Notes under the pieces: generated by a model
What the model saw: only the letters and a program-made list of their open reading frames with translations
Database searches by the model: none
What the model was told of the DNA's origin: nothing
Source: Pelargonium nanum
Taxonomy: Eukaryota > Streptophyta > Magnoliopsida > Geraniales > Geraniaceae
Direction of reading: 5' to 3'
DNA: 30,365 nt
NCBI GenBank assembly: GCA_036897485.1
Contig: JAYMTF010000779.1
Coordinates: forward strand, 1-30,365
Shown: piece by piece, positions 7,695 through 18,288 of the stretch
How the letters are laid out: each line of letters starts with the position of its first letter
How positions within the stretch are numbered: position 1 is the stretch's first letter
Translations under genes and position numbers: made by a program

Positions 7695-10600
7695 TTAAAC
7701 AAGAATCTGAGATTTAGCAGCGCCACGCGAGCATTTCTTGCGGCCACTCTTGCTGAGTGCACAAATGCAGGTTTCAAGAAGCTCGTAATCTTCCTCCATG
7801 CACAACAATTTGGCCATCTCGGGATTTTCCACCAGCATTTTTGATGTCAAGTACCCGGCAATTGTCCATGTTTGGTAAAGCCGGGACTGCTTCCCAATGA
7901 AGTTTCCAGTTCGGGTGTCATAGTACTCAGGCCAATGATCACCTACGAGTCTCTTCTCAGCTAAAGCTACTGCCTTCTTGGCGAGTTCTAACCGGTCCAT
8001 TTTGATGCATGCCAATGAAAACTGAAAAATACAATTAGAGACTCGAAATGAGCAAAACAACTATAAACCTACGCTACAGCTACTTGTCTTGTTTGTGAAT
8101 CATTGTCGTACAAATCCTATTTACTTCACAAACCAAGTAAATGACAATATAGGATAGCATTTCACGGGCAAAAAATCTAGAAATTTGGTAACTTAAGGAC
8201 AAGAAGCATCTTGACACCCAAATAAATGTACTATTTTTTTTGGCATTACTCGTATTGTAGAGGAACAAGACAACGAAAAGCTTAAACTGATAGTTGAAAG
8301 CTCAATATTAACTTTATACTTTAACACGCCCGCTCACGTGCAACCCCTAATATCATGTAGAGGACCAGCTCAACCAAAAGCTTAAACTGATAGTTGAAGC
8401 CCGATATAAACTATAAACTCCTAACAAATATATAGTATTTATATCGCACTTTACCTGCCATAGAAGTGTTGGCCAAGATCCACCATTATGATACGACCAA
8501 GGGCTGCAACAGAAACAAAAAGTATATCAGAGTACGTAGAAGAATTTTCAAGCAGATAGAGAGATTGTAGAGAAGACTCACGTATTTTTCGGGTCACTTC
8601 CGGTGACTATACGCCACTCGTCAGACTCTATTGCCGGGTAAATTATTTTAAGAGGCATCTGTCCCACAAGATCGTCCCATTTACTCTCAATCAGATTCAA
8701 AATAGCTTCATTTTGTCTTGGAGTGCTCAAGGAAGAAACAATAGACAAAATATTTCCGAGTGTGAAGAACCTAAAATCCATGTGAGCCGGCTGTAGATTG
8801 CCGATCATATATCCGCCTTTCTCAGGAATCCATTCCATTAACCATTCAGGAATCTGCTCCGGGTAAATATTGAACTTGTTGGTTGCTTCCATTGAGTACT
8901 CTTCTGTTTTGTATCGGTAAATCTCATTAATCTTTTTCAAATCAACCCAGTAATATTCTCTGATATGAAAGGACAGTGCTGTGAGCCTATTATTAATGCC
9001 CCTCACCAAATTCTTGGACCCTTCGCTTTCAGTTACCATCTCACGCGAGCACCTAAGAGCTGCGTAAAATAGAGCCTGTAAAAATCGAACTTTTCATTGT
9101 TAAGGATGAACAACAATGAGTTTCAGCAACTAAATTTGAGACAATAATATGATCGCGCAGCTCGATTATAGTTCAGAGAAACTTGAAAGAAAATAAATTG
9201 AATTGAACTTACTTGGATTTCAAGAGGGTGACCGTGAATCCCCATGCGCCGGTCTATCATACACGAACCATCAGTGACCAATAGAGAAGGAAACATATCA
9301 AATCCATCGGTTAAACACAAGTTTAGGATCATTCTTATGGCCGTCTGAACATCAACCCTTTCCTGGAATGCATAGTCACCGGTGATCTTCCCATAAGCCC
9401 TCAGTAGGACGATCCACCACAAGCCTATTAAATAAGACAATATGTAATAAACATCTCAGCATTATTGATGAGACTAACAAATCCTATATTATCAAAGCCA
9501 TCATGAAAAGCAGTACAATATCCAAGTTTCATAAAATTACACGACACTATATTTGCACAAACTATTATTAAAATGTACTGACCAGAATCCACTGGTGCAA
9601 CGCGGCCTATAGCTGACTCCCCAAAATCTGGATCGAGCACTTCTTCAAAATTATTTCCATCAATAGGCACTGTTCTGACTTTAAAACTTGCAGGCATCAA
9701 GCCCTGCCCTGGGCTGTAGCAGTCCACCGTTTTCTCCCAACTCTAACAGTGAAACATGAAAACATCAAGCAATGGTAAATACTACATATTGCACGTACTG
9801 AAATAAGTGCATACTGTAGGAGAAATTAGAAAAGAAAAACTGACGTCAATCACCTTCACAAAGCCACTCCTAAAGTTCCTTTTGTAAGTTTGTGGGGAAA
9901 TAACTAATTTGACAACTAGACATAGATTCAATGCATGGATATCATAATTCATAAGTGAACTCTTCATATACATTCAATCCTCATATGTTAACCGAGGCTA
10001 TAAAGAAACAAAGCAATGGAATTATGGAACACAAAATGACTATGTACGTTAGTTTTTAACCCTCTTCCACACATGGTTTATAGATTTGATACATAATAAT
10101 AACACTTCAATTCACAAGAACATAACTTAAGCTCTGTCGACATCGTCAAAAACAGCATATGATACGAATTCCATAAAACTAAAGCAGCATAAGAACCCTT
10201 TTAGGAGCAAAACTACCTGCAACTGCAATGTATGAAGGAGAAAGTTCTTCACAATCTCCCCCTCTCCTCTCAACAGAAAAGCAAGTGCCGAGGGAATGAA
10301 ATCCCGAATAAACACCTGATCATAATTCAATGGTAGCGCGTCGTTCGGATCATTAGCCGCCAAGGTCCCAACTGGGCTCCCACAATACCTCACCACAGAA
10401 CCCTCCAACAACTCCCATGCCTGCTTCTCAATCTCTGACTCTTCTCTCTTTGGAGCACCACTCCCAACCTCAACCCCTCCATTTACACCCTCAGAAACAT
10501 CTGAATTACCACTTTTACCCCCAGATTCAACCCTAGATTCTTCCTCACCACCACCATTCACATCTTCACCAACCCTCTCAACCACCAAAGGCTTCACATT

Positions 10601-10957
10601 CACACCACCAGGAACATAAACCCTCTCCAAATTCTTATCCTTCACATGGGTATCAACAGATGTCGAAAATTTCCTGGCAGACCCAAAATTGCAAGACCTG
10701 AAAAAATACGAACTTGACACAAACCTAGATTGCCCAGAACCCAGATTGGGCAATCCAGAATCAGAGGCCTTCTGGGTCTTATCAATCACGCTCTGAGAAC
10801 CCAAAAATCGAAAAGGGTTGACGAGGAAATGGCGATTCCAGTCAGAATTGAACCGGTAAATTGATGGATTTACGGTGGATTTGCTGCATTTTGCCGGCGA
10901 GAATCGAGAAAACGCAGATTTTCGACGAGTGAGGAGGAATCTACAGGAGGGTTTCAT
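7695..10957 (-). CDS. Alkaline/neutral invertase, GH100, mitochondrial type (A/N-InvA/C-like)
   Basis: Exons (5' to 3') 10957-10217, 9742-9583, 9424-9213, 9075-8582, 8503-8455 and 8021-7695 join to 660 residues. The enzyme hydrolyses sucrose to glucose and fructose without glycosylation. Residues 1-100 are rich in Arg, Ser and Phe and poor in acidic residues ([19 protein letters not shown]), as expected of a mitochondrial presequence. A Gly/Ser/Glu-rich linker follows. The GH100 catalytic region begins near residue 180 with [19 protein letters not shown]. It includes [10 protein letters not shown] (211-220), [37 protein letters not shown] (357-371), [11 protein letters not shown] and [16 protein letters not shown]. 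All signature blocks are intact and the length is normal. The reading frame stays open upstream to a TTG at 11006-11008 but has no ATG there, so I chose the ATG at 10955-10957. I do not assign individual catalytic residues. Confidence 0.94.
8257..8415. repeat. Tandem duplication of about 100 bp in invertase intron 5
   Basis: AAAAGCTTAAACTGATAGTT occurs at 8277-8296 and again at 8377-8396, inside longer similar stretches (about 8257-8316 and 8356-8415, offset 100 bp). Between them lies TTTAACACGCCCGCTCACGT. I remember the AAAAGCTTAAACTGATAG...AACACGCCC.CTCACGTG phrase as a widespread plant repeat, so this is probably a fragment of a dispersed element. Confidence 0.7.
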
Positions 10958-11742
10958 GGTGGAAAATTTTGATTTTCGAACAGATAGATCACAGAGATGA
11001 AGATACAACCCTTGAATCTATCTACCTAATGTGGAATTGAAACAGGGGTTGATGATGGGAAAAAAAGTAATAAAAATAGAAATTTGATAATCTTCAGGGG
11101 ATTTTAGGCGGAGAAGAGAGAGATAGAGAGTGAAAATGGCGTTTTCGCGGGAAAATTGGTGAAGAAGAGAGGCTCAAATGTTATTAGAAGGTTCCGTTAT
11201 ATTGGCGGTTATGGTGATTTCCCAAACAAAAAACTAGTCTTGACACTAAAGTTATCTCATTTTTTCCACATATTTTGTCATTCACCTTGTACGAAAAGTT
11301 TCGATACAAAATTTGAGATAAATAATAATTTTTTTATTTTAGTGATGATTTGACAAAAACACAAATTATATTCAAAAAAAAAAACATAAACACAAAATGT
11401 CACACATACAATATGTCTTATAAATTAAACATATCATATTAGAAATTCAAAAAGGACAGTGATATAAGATCTCTCAAATTATTATTTTTGTTAAAACATA
11501 ATTTGAAACTAAAAATATATATTGCCCGACACCTTAAATATAAAATTTTGTACAAAATATTAGAACATTTACCATTTTCCATAGAAGGCCTAAAAATGAT
11601 TTGCGGACAGAGAAAAGAAATCAAATATTGAAGTACAAGATTATAATATGAGTAGCCAATAAAGATTTGACACGTGTAAAATATATCTTTAACTGGCTCT
11701 ATCTATCCACCATTTCGACTCTCCTCCACAGTCACTGTTACG
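10958..11742. promoter_or_regulatory. Bidirectional promoter region, invertase (-) / PsbP-like gene (+)
   Basis: 785 bp separate the two divergent start codons. On the PsbP-like side, CCAAT at 11656-11660 and a G-box CACGTG at 11671-11676 lie 70-90 bp before the ATG, a layout usual for photosynthesis genes. On the invertase side there is a purine-rich GAGAGAGATAGAGAG leader (about 11114-11130). The middle, about 11220-11640, is AT-rich with nothing recognised. Confidence 0.5.
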
Positions 11743-14469
11743 ATGGCTTCTCTGCAAATGGCCACCGTCCTCAACTCGCTCCCGCCGCTCACTCCGACTC
11801 GGTCTCTTCCGCCGAACTCGCCCGATTCCACCCGCCGCTACTCTCTCCCTCTCCGAAACCTTTCGGTAATTTCGCTTCTCACTCCTTAATTTCTCACTTT
11901 TGTTTATTGTGAGTACATTGTTATATATAGCAAAGCAATAGGAATGTAAAGTTTTGATTTTTATTTTGTGTAATCATTTTTTGAAGTGATAATTAGATGA
12001 ACAGGCTCATAGGTTCAACTGGGTAATTGGGTATTTAGTTTGCCTGTTTTATTTAAGAATTATCACTTTTGTTGTGTTGCTATGTTGATATTTTGGTTCA
12101 AATTTTGCAGCCATAAAATTGTGTGTATACATAGCTATGAGCCATATGGTTTGGATTTGGTTAGAACCCACCTCGTAAAACCCGGCTTGCTAGTGAAATG
12201 TAGCTGACAAAATGACGATGAAAATGTGCCACATTGAAAAAATATAAAATGAATAAGCTACATACAATGATGGAAGCTAACAAGGTTGATATTTTAGTAG
12301 AGTAAACACAAACCTTCGTGTGTGGCCCGTTGTTGAAATTTAACGTGGTAATAGAGCAAGTTTTGATCTGGGCGTGTAGAAGGAAAAGGGCTACATGTTA
12401 ACCTTTTAGCTGTGTAAACTCACAGTGGAACTCGAGCCTTTGGGTGTAATGCATTATTGACTGACTCGTAACCTTATCATGTTTCAATGTGAGACGCTCA
12501 CTTTTAGATGAAACATGACCCACCTCTTTCAAGCCTTGACGATTTCATCAAGTTAGTATAGTAGGTGGCTAATCCCTTCCCTCACCACAACCTTGTCAAG
12601 CTAGCGTGCCATTCTGTAGCTGAGCATCGTTTTCAAGTTATACATCCTTTAGTGTCTTCCTCATGTTATACCATCTGAGGTTGGATCCTCATTTTCAAGT
12701 GACGCGTCTCCGATGCCCTTGTCAAGTTAGCATATGGTGGTAGGCACTCCTACTCCCTTCCCAAGCCATTCCTACCTTTTCTTGGGGCGGTTGATGGTCT
12801 ATGGTGGTAATATCTTTCACCTGGTTGGGTACTCTTATTTGAGTTAGCTAGGGTGGCAATGGTCTTCTCCTGGTTGGGTCCTCTTATTCAAGTGTGCCTT
12901 TTGTTAGGGAGGCGAGGCAGACTATGATTCCATTTGTTATGAGTAAATAGTTTAGAAAATCGGCTAGCTATGCACAATCTCGTATAAGTACTGGCGCCAT
13001 AGCCCATCACTTCAATGCAAGACTCTTTCATTTTTAGATTGTAATGTATATTAGCTAATCTTGTGTTTGAGAATTGAAGATTTGGAGTACCAACAACCAT
13101 ATGTGAAATTTTCCATATTCATATTCTGTACAGTGATTCTATAGTTACGGATAATGATATGTAGGAAGGGCTGGGTGTGGTCGTAATGTGTGTTCTTGTA
13201 ACTGTAAGGATAGATAGAATTGGCTTTTTTTCATATAGTTCAAGTTAGTTGAATTCATTATGTTATTTCCTTGGTAGCGTGCTAGGTTGGTTGATAGTTG
13301 GTAAGGTTTGATCTTCCTTGTTACATCAAGCAGCATTTAGGTTCAATTATGTCAACAGCGACTTGAGATCTGTGAAGGCGATTAAGATGATTGTTTTGTG
13401 TGACGGGTTGATTTATATGATCGTGTGATTGGACGGTAATTCAAAACCAAAGTTATTAGATAGCAAACCTATCTTTTGTTTTGTTCACGTTTTGCATATC
13501 TTGTGTACGTTCTATAAAATTAAAGAAAGCTGTAATGGTTTCTCACAATGTACAATTTCTATATATAATCAGACTAAAGCTTTTGCAGTTCCGAGGAGGA
13601 AAGCAATGGCCTTGTTCTTGTCAACTTATATATTATCGCCCATTGCTTTGCACGAGACTGCATTTGCTGAACCATCTGTTGGACTCAGAGAATACATAGA
13701 TAGTTTTGATGGCTATTCATTCAAGTACCCTTCGAACTGGATTCAAGTCCGGGGTGCTGGGGCCGACATATTCTTTAGGGATCCGTATATTCTTGATGAA
13801 AACATCTCCGTCGAGATATCTTCGCCTTCTTCCTCCAAGTACAAGAGTGTTGAAGATTTGGGGCCGCCAGAGGAAGCTGGGAAGAAAGTGCTTAAGCAGT
13901 ATCTGACAGAGTTCATGTCTACACGAATTGGGGTTAAGCGTGAATCAAGCATTCTCTCAACGTCTTCCAGAGTTGCTGATGATGGAAGAATGTATTACCA
14001 AGTTGAGGTAAGTTACTTATCGTATACGAGTACATGACATAGAATTATAGCTGGCAATTTGTGTCTCAACATTTGACACGACACAAAATAAGTGTGTTCG
14101 TGACATATATTGCACGTACCAAGAACACATTGTCTTGAAAAACGCGTCCCACAAACTATAGCAGTTTTTTTCGGCACTTTTGGTGTCTATAGATTGTTTA
14201 TCTGTAGACACTCTGTTGACTATTGATTTGGAATGCGAACCTTATAGGTTAACATAAAGTCGTTTGCCAACAACAACGAACTTGCTGTCATGCCAAACGA
14301 CCGAGTAGCTCGCTTGGAGTGGAACAGACGGTACCTTTCAGTTCTTGGAGTTGAAAACAATCAGTTATACGAGTTGAGACTACAAACACCGGAAAATGTA
14401 TTCGTAGAAGAAGAATATGATCTTCGCCAAGTTATGGACTCCTTCAGAGTGAGCAAAGTGTTGGTCTGA
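11743..14469 (+). CDS. PsbP domain-containing thylakoid lumen protein (PPD4-like)
   Basis: Exons 11743-11865, 13573-14007 and 14248-14469 give 259 residues. Residues 1-45 are a Ser/Pro/Leu-rich chloroplast transit peptide. Then PRRKAMALFLSTYILSPIAL (48-67) carries a twin arginine before a hydrophobic stretch, and AFA at 71-73 fits a thylakoid processing site. The protein is therefore probably exported to the lumen by the Tat route. The mature part (about 186 aa) is one PsbP fold. Key blocks are YIDSFDGYSFKYPSNWIQVR, GADIFFRDP, LTEFMSTRIGVKRES, RMYYQVEVNIKS and RLEWNRRYLSVLGVENNQLY. PPD proteins are paralogues of the oxygen-evolving-complex protein PsbP and act in photosystem assembly or with the NDH complex. 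The length (260 aa in Arabidopsis PPD4, from memory) suggests PPD4, which I have not verified. The exon-2 acceptor at 13571-13572 keeps frame; the tempting AG at 13587-13588 does not. Confidence 0.88.
12330..12380 (+). repeat. Possible retroelement remnant in PsbP-like intron 1 (PBS-like site)
   Basis: TGTTGAAATTTAACGTGGTA followed by ATAGAGCAAGTTTTGATCTG resembles the junction of a short LTR end with a primer-binding site for initiator tRNA-Met (TGGTATCAGAGC, one interior change and one shift). Both ends of an element are not visible, so this is only a hint. Confidence 0.3.
12803..12899 (+). repeat. Degenerate 49-bp tandem repeat (2 copies) in PsbP-like intron 1
   Basis: 12803-12850 and 12852-12899 share GGTGG.AAT..TCTTC and CCTGGTTGGGT.CTCTTATT. 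Upstream sequence from about 12560 has more distant echoes (TCAAGTTAGC, GGTGGTAGGC, CTCCCTTCCC). An older minisatellite-like array may have decayed here. Confidence 0.6.
14050..14140 (+). repeat. Fragment of the same TIR element family as 15217-15416
   Basis: GCTGGCAATTTGTGTCTCAA followed by CATTTGACACGACACAAAAT, in intron 2 of the PsbP-like gene, matches the right terminal end of the element in AP3M intron 7 (read on the minus strand there: GCTGGCAATTCATGTATCAA). No second terminus is visible, so it is a partial copy. Confidence 0.5.
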
Positions 14470-14880
14470 TCAGTTCAGATGCCATAACGGCCATTTAATT
14501 CTTCCCGGTATGTTATCCCCCCTTTTTTATTCTAGCAGTAATTTTTTTGTTCTCACTGTCTTAGGGTTTATTGTTTGACATATTATGATATTGCGATCAA
14601 TACATTTTCAACTATTCTCAGAAATATGTGCTAGAATGTGAGATACTATTAGTGATTATGTTAAATCATGATATCAATAGACAATAGGTTGAACGATACA
14701 TGCTGAAACCTCGTATTATTTGCATAAGCTCGAGAATCAAAACATAACTCGTGTCTAAGTAGCTGTATCGGCCACTATTCTCGCTAGAATCTAAGCCTAG
14801 ACAAGCTGAACAACATAGAAAACTATAGCTAACAAAATTCCATCAACGAATTGAAAATGTACTTAATGCAAAAGTTAATA
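14470..14880. other. Convergent spacer between PsbP-like gene and AP3M
   Basis: About 410 bp between two facing stop codons. The DNA is AT-rich and must hold both 3' untranslated regions. No gene or repeat recognised. Confidence 0.6.
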
Positions 14881-17382
14881 TCATGACCTGACTTCAAACT
14901 CGCCGGCTCTTGTGACTGCGCGATAACCTTTGTAAGGACGGTGAGGTAGATTGTTTAGATCCAGTTTTTGTATTTGCAGGCCAGAGAGGGCAACACTCAT
15001 AATCCTAAAATCCGCTTGAAAAGTGGGAAATACGTGAAGTTGCTTCATTCCTGTCTCGAGCACTAAGGTTCCGGACATTAGAGGAGCTTTGTCCTGCGGG
15101 ATTCTCCCGATTGTCCATAAGCAACTCTGTAGAAACATGTCAAAAACAAATAATGAAGTTGTTGATCATGTGTAGTGTTTCCCGGTTCATATTATCTAAG
15201 TGTGCACGTTGAGCGTGTTGGCAAGTCGTGTGTCACAACACAAATAACTAATCGTGCGTGTGTTTTTAGAGGCTCAACACGAACATGGCATGATTATTAA
15301 ATGTGTTGGGTACTTCAAACACGAACACAACACAATTACAAAATTAGTGGGCCCAAATCCGCTTATTTTGTATCGTTGATTGTGTCTTGTCATGTGTTGA
15401 TACATGAATTGCCAGCGATAAGAACAAGCAAGCTTGTTTGGCATGTGTTACTCATAGCTAGAGGTCTTGAGGCAACAACACATTGGTACCTTGTTGGATA
15501 GGATGTTCACAGTTCCATGGTTTGAAGTTAAATCAGCTGATGGAACACAAGAAGGCAATTGAAATCGGATAGCTACTGAGTCCAAAATCTTTCCCGGATC
15601 AATTCGCATTCCGACCAGCACACTGATACGACATGTTCCATGGTCTGAAATCATCTGTGGCTTTACATAAATTGGTGTATTCTTCAGTTTTTTAACCCTG
15701 TGATGATGAACAAAAATCTTGTATAAAATGATATGGATAAGATTGAAACAATACTGCTAAAATGTGGTTTTGGTGGAGAAAAGTGAGTTTTGTTCAAAAA
15801 CAGAGGTATCTTTGTTGTCTGAGGTAGTGATGACTACAAGAGGAAGAAGAAGAAAACGAGGACTTTTTTCGGTTTTAAGTTAACATTGTTTTCTTAAAAC
15901 TGCGCCGAGTTGAGTGTAACTCATAGATGATGCTGTAAACAGAAAATCACATACCTGTAACTCATGAGGTTAAACAATCCATCAGGAGGCACAAATGAAA
16001 GAATCTGTTGGGACTCCCATGGTCGAAACCGAACGCAAGGATGGAACCTCACATCATTCAGAATATGAGGATTTGCAAATGATAGAGTCAAGTCTGGAAG
16101 ACCAGAGAGATGTGAATTTACTTTTACTTCACCATGAACCTCACATTTTACTAGCACACCATCCCTGAGCAGCAAATGCAACAAAAACTGAATCAACACA
16201 TGCACACACACACACCATTTATGTCCAACTAAATACCTGTTTATAATAGCATCCATTTCCTCAACTAGCTCAACATAAACTTCATTAGTAGCGTATTTTA
16301 TATCTGGCGATCTCCAGGGAACGCAAGATGATGTTGCGCCTGGAAGAGTATCACTCAAGTTGGAACTGTTACCAGTCACAACACTCAAGACTTTGTCAAC
16401 AATACTTGGTGGAGCTATCATCTGCCTGAGGATGTTGAGCTCAGTTGTGAGGGGGAAGCCATTGTCTATCATCTCATCCAGGAGCTGCAAGTTGCACCAA
16501 ACAAACTCGCAATTCGGTTAAATCAAATCTTATGCAGCAATGAAATAGAAACTATGGTTAACACAAACCTCATAGACAATGACAAAATTATCCTTTATTA
16601 GATCTTCATTCAACCCTCCAAGGTAATCTGAGAGGACATCAGCTACCCTGCAAAGAAACTAAAAGATAATGCAGTTGAACGTCCACGAATTCAAGTTCGA
16701 TTTCAAGCATAATAATAAAAAAAAAAACGGGAGTGTTTGAGTGAACGTCCTTACGTGCTTGCTAAATGACATGCGCTGATATGGTAATGTTGTAAATAAA
16801 CAGTGAACATGTTGCAGCCCGTCGCATATCATTTAACGTGCATTTAAGAATAGAGTAAAGCACTTGCCTCGATGCCCATCAAAGGCGGCATTTCGACTTG
16901 GGTACAAGCTAGAAATGTTATCCCATCTCTCACAACTTGGAAAAGGTAATGTGTTGTTGAAGCAATCACTGGTAATAGCTAAAAAAACAACAACATGAAA
17001 GCAAGTGTAAACAAACACAAACAAACAAGCAAAAAACCCAAAATATGACTTGACAATCACAAAATTGAAAACCAACAAAAACCCAAAATTCTAAAATCGA
17101 TTTCAAGTGACAATCTACCTTAAAGGAATCGCCTTGAGAAGTGGCTTGATCCCAGAACCATTCACATATGGACCGATCAACGCGATGCCCGGAGAGCTGC
17201 TTCTCCAGCATCACCTCGCTGTAGAATCCAAATCCCACAAACAAAAATGGATTGTTAAGATTTATGGGATCTAATTGAGATTCTGATAAATTGGATTGAT
17301 TTGGATTTTGTGTGTGTGATTTTAAGAAAATTGGTGTAATGGCTTACCCGGAATCTGAGAGAAGAAATATACATTGCAACAT
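14881..17382 (-). CDS. AP3M: AP-3 complex subunit mu
   Basis: Exons (5' to 3') 17382-17348, 17218-17119, 16978-16868, 16658-16569, 16484-16237, 16164-15955, 15697-15490 and 15126-14881 give 415 residues, the length I recall for Arabidopsis AP3M (At1g56590). The product is the medium chain of the AP-3 adaptor, which sorts cargo from Golgi/endosomes to the vacuole. The longin-like N-terminus starts MLQCIFLLSDSGEVMLEKQL. The mu-homology domain begins near residue 170 (CVPWRSPDIKYATNEVYVEL). It contains RFHPCVRFRPWESQQILSFV, PPDGLFNLMSYRVKKLKNTP and GTCRISVLVGMR, and ends RPYKGYRAVTRAGEFEVRS. Everything is intact. The first exon is only 35 bp. Intron 3 uses a GC donor (GAG|GCAAGT). Exon 4 starts after TTTTAG, not at the second AG 11 bases further on, because only the first keeps the conserved FLCRVADVLSDYLGG block in frame. 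Confidence 0.96.
15217..15416. mobile_element. MITE-like element with terminal inverted repeats in AP3M intron 7
   Basis: The left end GTTGGCAAGTCGTGTGTCA and the reverse complement of the right end GCTGGCAATTCATGTATCA match at 15 of 19 positions. The roughly 200 bp between are rich in GTGTTCG/CACGAACAC-type repeats and encode nothing. Ends with GGCAA are reminiscent of non-autonomous hAT elements in plants. I found no 8-bp target-site duplication, so the superfamily is inferred. Confidence 0.6.
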
Positions 17383-17600
17383 TTGGTTCTCAGAAATATC
17401 AGATTTTGCTGCAAATCAGTGTGATTTCGTGTCGTTGAAGCAATTTTGGTTCTTCAGCTCTTTGTGTAGTGTTCTGTTCTGTACAGAAATGAAATTCTGT
17501 TTTTTTTTTTCTTTAAGATTGAAGAAAATGATTGAAGCCTACTGGTAGTGGCCCATTGGGCCGTTAGTGGGCTTCAATTCTAAACATTCGAAAAGTCAAT
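17383..17600 (-). promoter_or_regulatory. AP3M promoter with site II palindrome
   Basis: About 170-195 bp upstream of the AP3M ATG lies GGCCCATTGGGCC (17550-17562), a 13-bp palindrome made of two back-to-back TGGGCC site II (TCP-binding) elements. A third copy, TGGGCT, is at 17568-17573. The cluster sits in a larger inverted repeat with arms ATTGAAGCC (17531-17539) and GGCTTCAAT (17570-17578). Site II elements are common in promoters of plant housekeeping genes. Confidence 0.6.
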
Positions 17601-18288
17601 ACCGGTCAACTATTAAAAACAAGAGAGCTAATATTGTACTTTTTATTTTCATAAACACGTGTTTTAATAAATTGAAGATAATATCACGGCTTGTTGGTTA
17701 AGCGTTTTAAGTGTTTTAAATTTTCGTCGAGATATCAGGAGCTACCCCTGTAATGTATCTCACGTAAAATCTGACACATTTACATAGTATAAAATGAACT
17801 TGATTTTGGAATCGGATTTAGTTTGTGTATTTTCTTAAAATTGCGAATCGGTTCAAACAACTCGCATATTTTGCATGTAATTTTAAACTCAATTCAACGT
17901 TTCATAACATAGTTAGAGTCGAGTTTAGTCTTTTCAACTCAAACCGAACTGAAATCTGAATGGTAACCTTTAAATACACACTATTTTGGGATAATGTTGC
18001 TTTGTACCAGTGGTTTGCATTGGCACATGAAAAACACAACGGTCAAATTCTAGTTCCAAAGCAAATTTTGCAGCTTTCTTTTCTTCATTTTCAAGACCAA
18101 TTGTGAGACATGCAATTTTACAGTTTCAAGTCAATTTCACAACGGTCATGTATTCTACCAACAAATAATATTTTTATTGAATTAAAATTCTATTATATAT
18201 GTGTTTGATTTCATATTTTCTGCACACATCTCCTATTCTTCTTTCACCCATTTCTATTTTTCTCACTTACAAATTCTTCATCTCCAAC
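17601..18288. other. Spacer upstream of the Harbinger-like gene
   Basis: AT-rich. GGCTTGTTGGTTAAGCG at about 17688-17704 looks like a pol III A box, with a weak B-box-like AGGAGCTACCCCTG near 17739. I do not call a tRNA or SINE on this. From about 18210 a pyrimidine-rich leader (CATCTCCTATTCTTCTTTC) precedes the ATG at 18289. Confidence 0.4.

Noticed and set aside
10958-11008. 17-residue N-terminal extension of the invertase
   Set aside because: The upstream codon is TTG, not ATG; the first ATG in frame is at 10955-10957 and gives a good presequence.
13589-14007. PsbP-like exon 2 starting after TTTTGCAG (AG at 13587-13588)
   Set aside because: It does not keep phase with exon 1 (11743-11865); the AG at 13571-13572 does and adds TKAFAV before the twin-arginine.
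14050-15416. Reading the two GCTGGCAATT.. ends, which face each other, as the termini of one 1.4-kb element
   Set aside because: The interval contains coding exons of two different genes. The right end has its own closer partner at 15217, so these are two separate copies.
17688-17755. tRNA-like or SINE head (GGCTTGTTGGTTAAGCG with a weak B box)
   Set aside because: No cloverleaf could be drawn and the B box is poor; left as a remark only.
18199-18288. Thirty extra codons upstream of MSSDQ in the Harbinger-like gene (MCLISYFLHTS...)
   Set aside because: The stretch is CT-rich like a leader and encodes a hydrophobic peptide unlike the family; the ATG at 18289 is preferred, though not proven.
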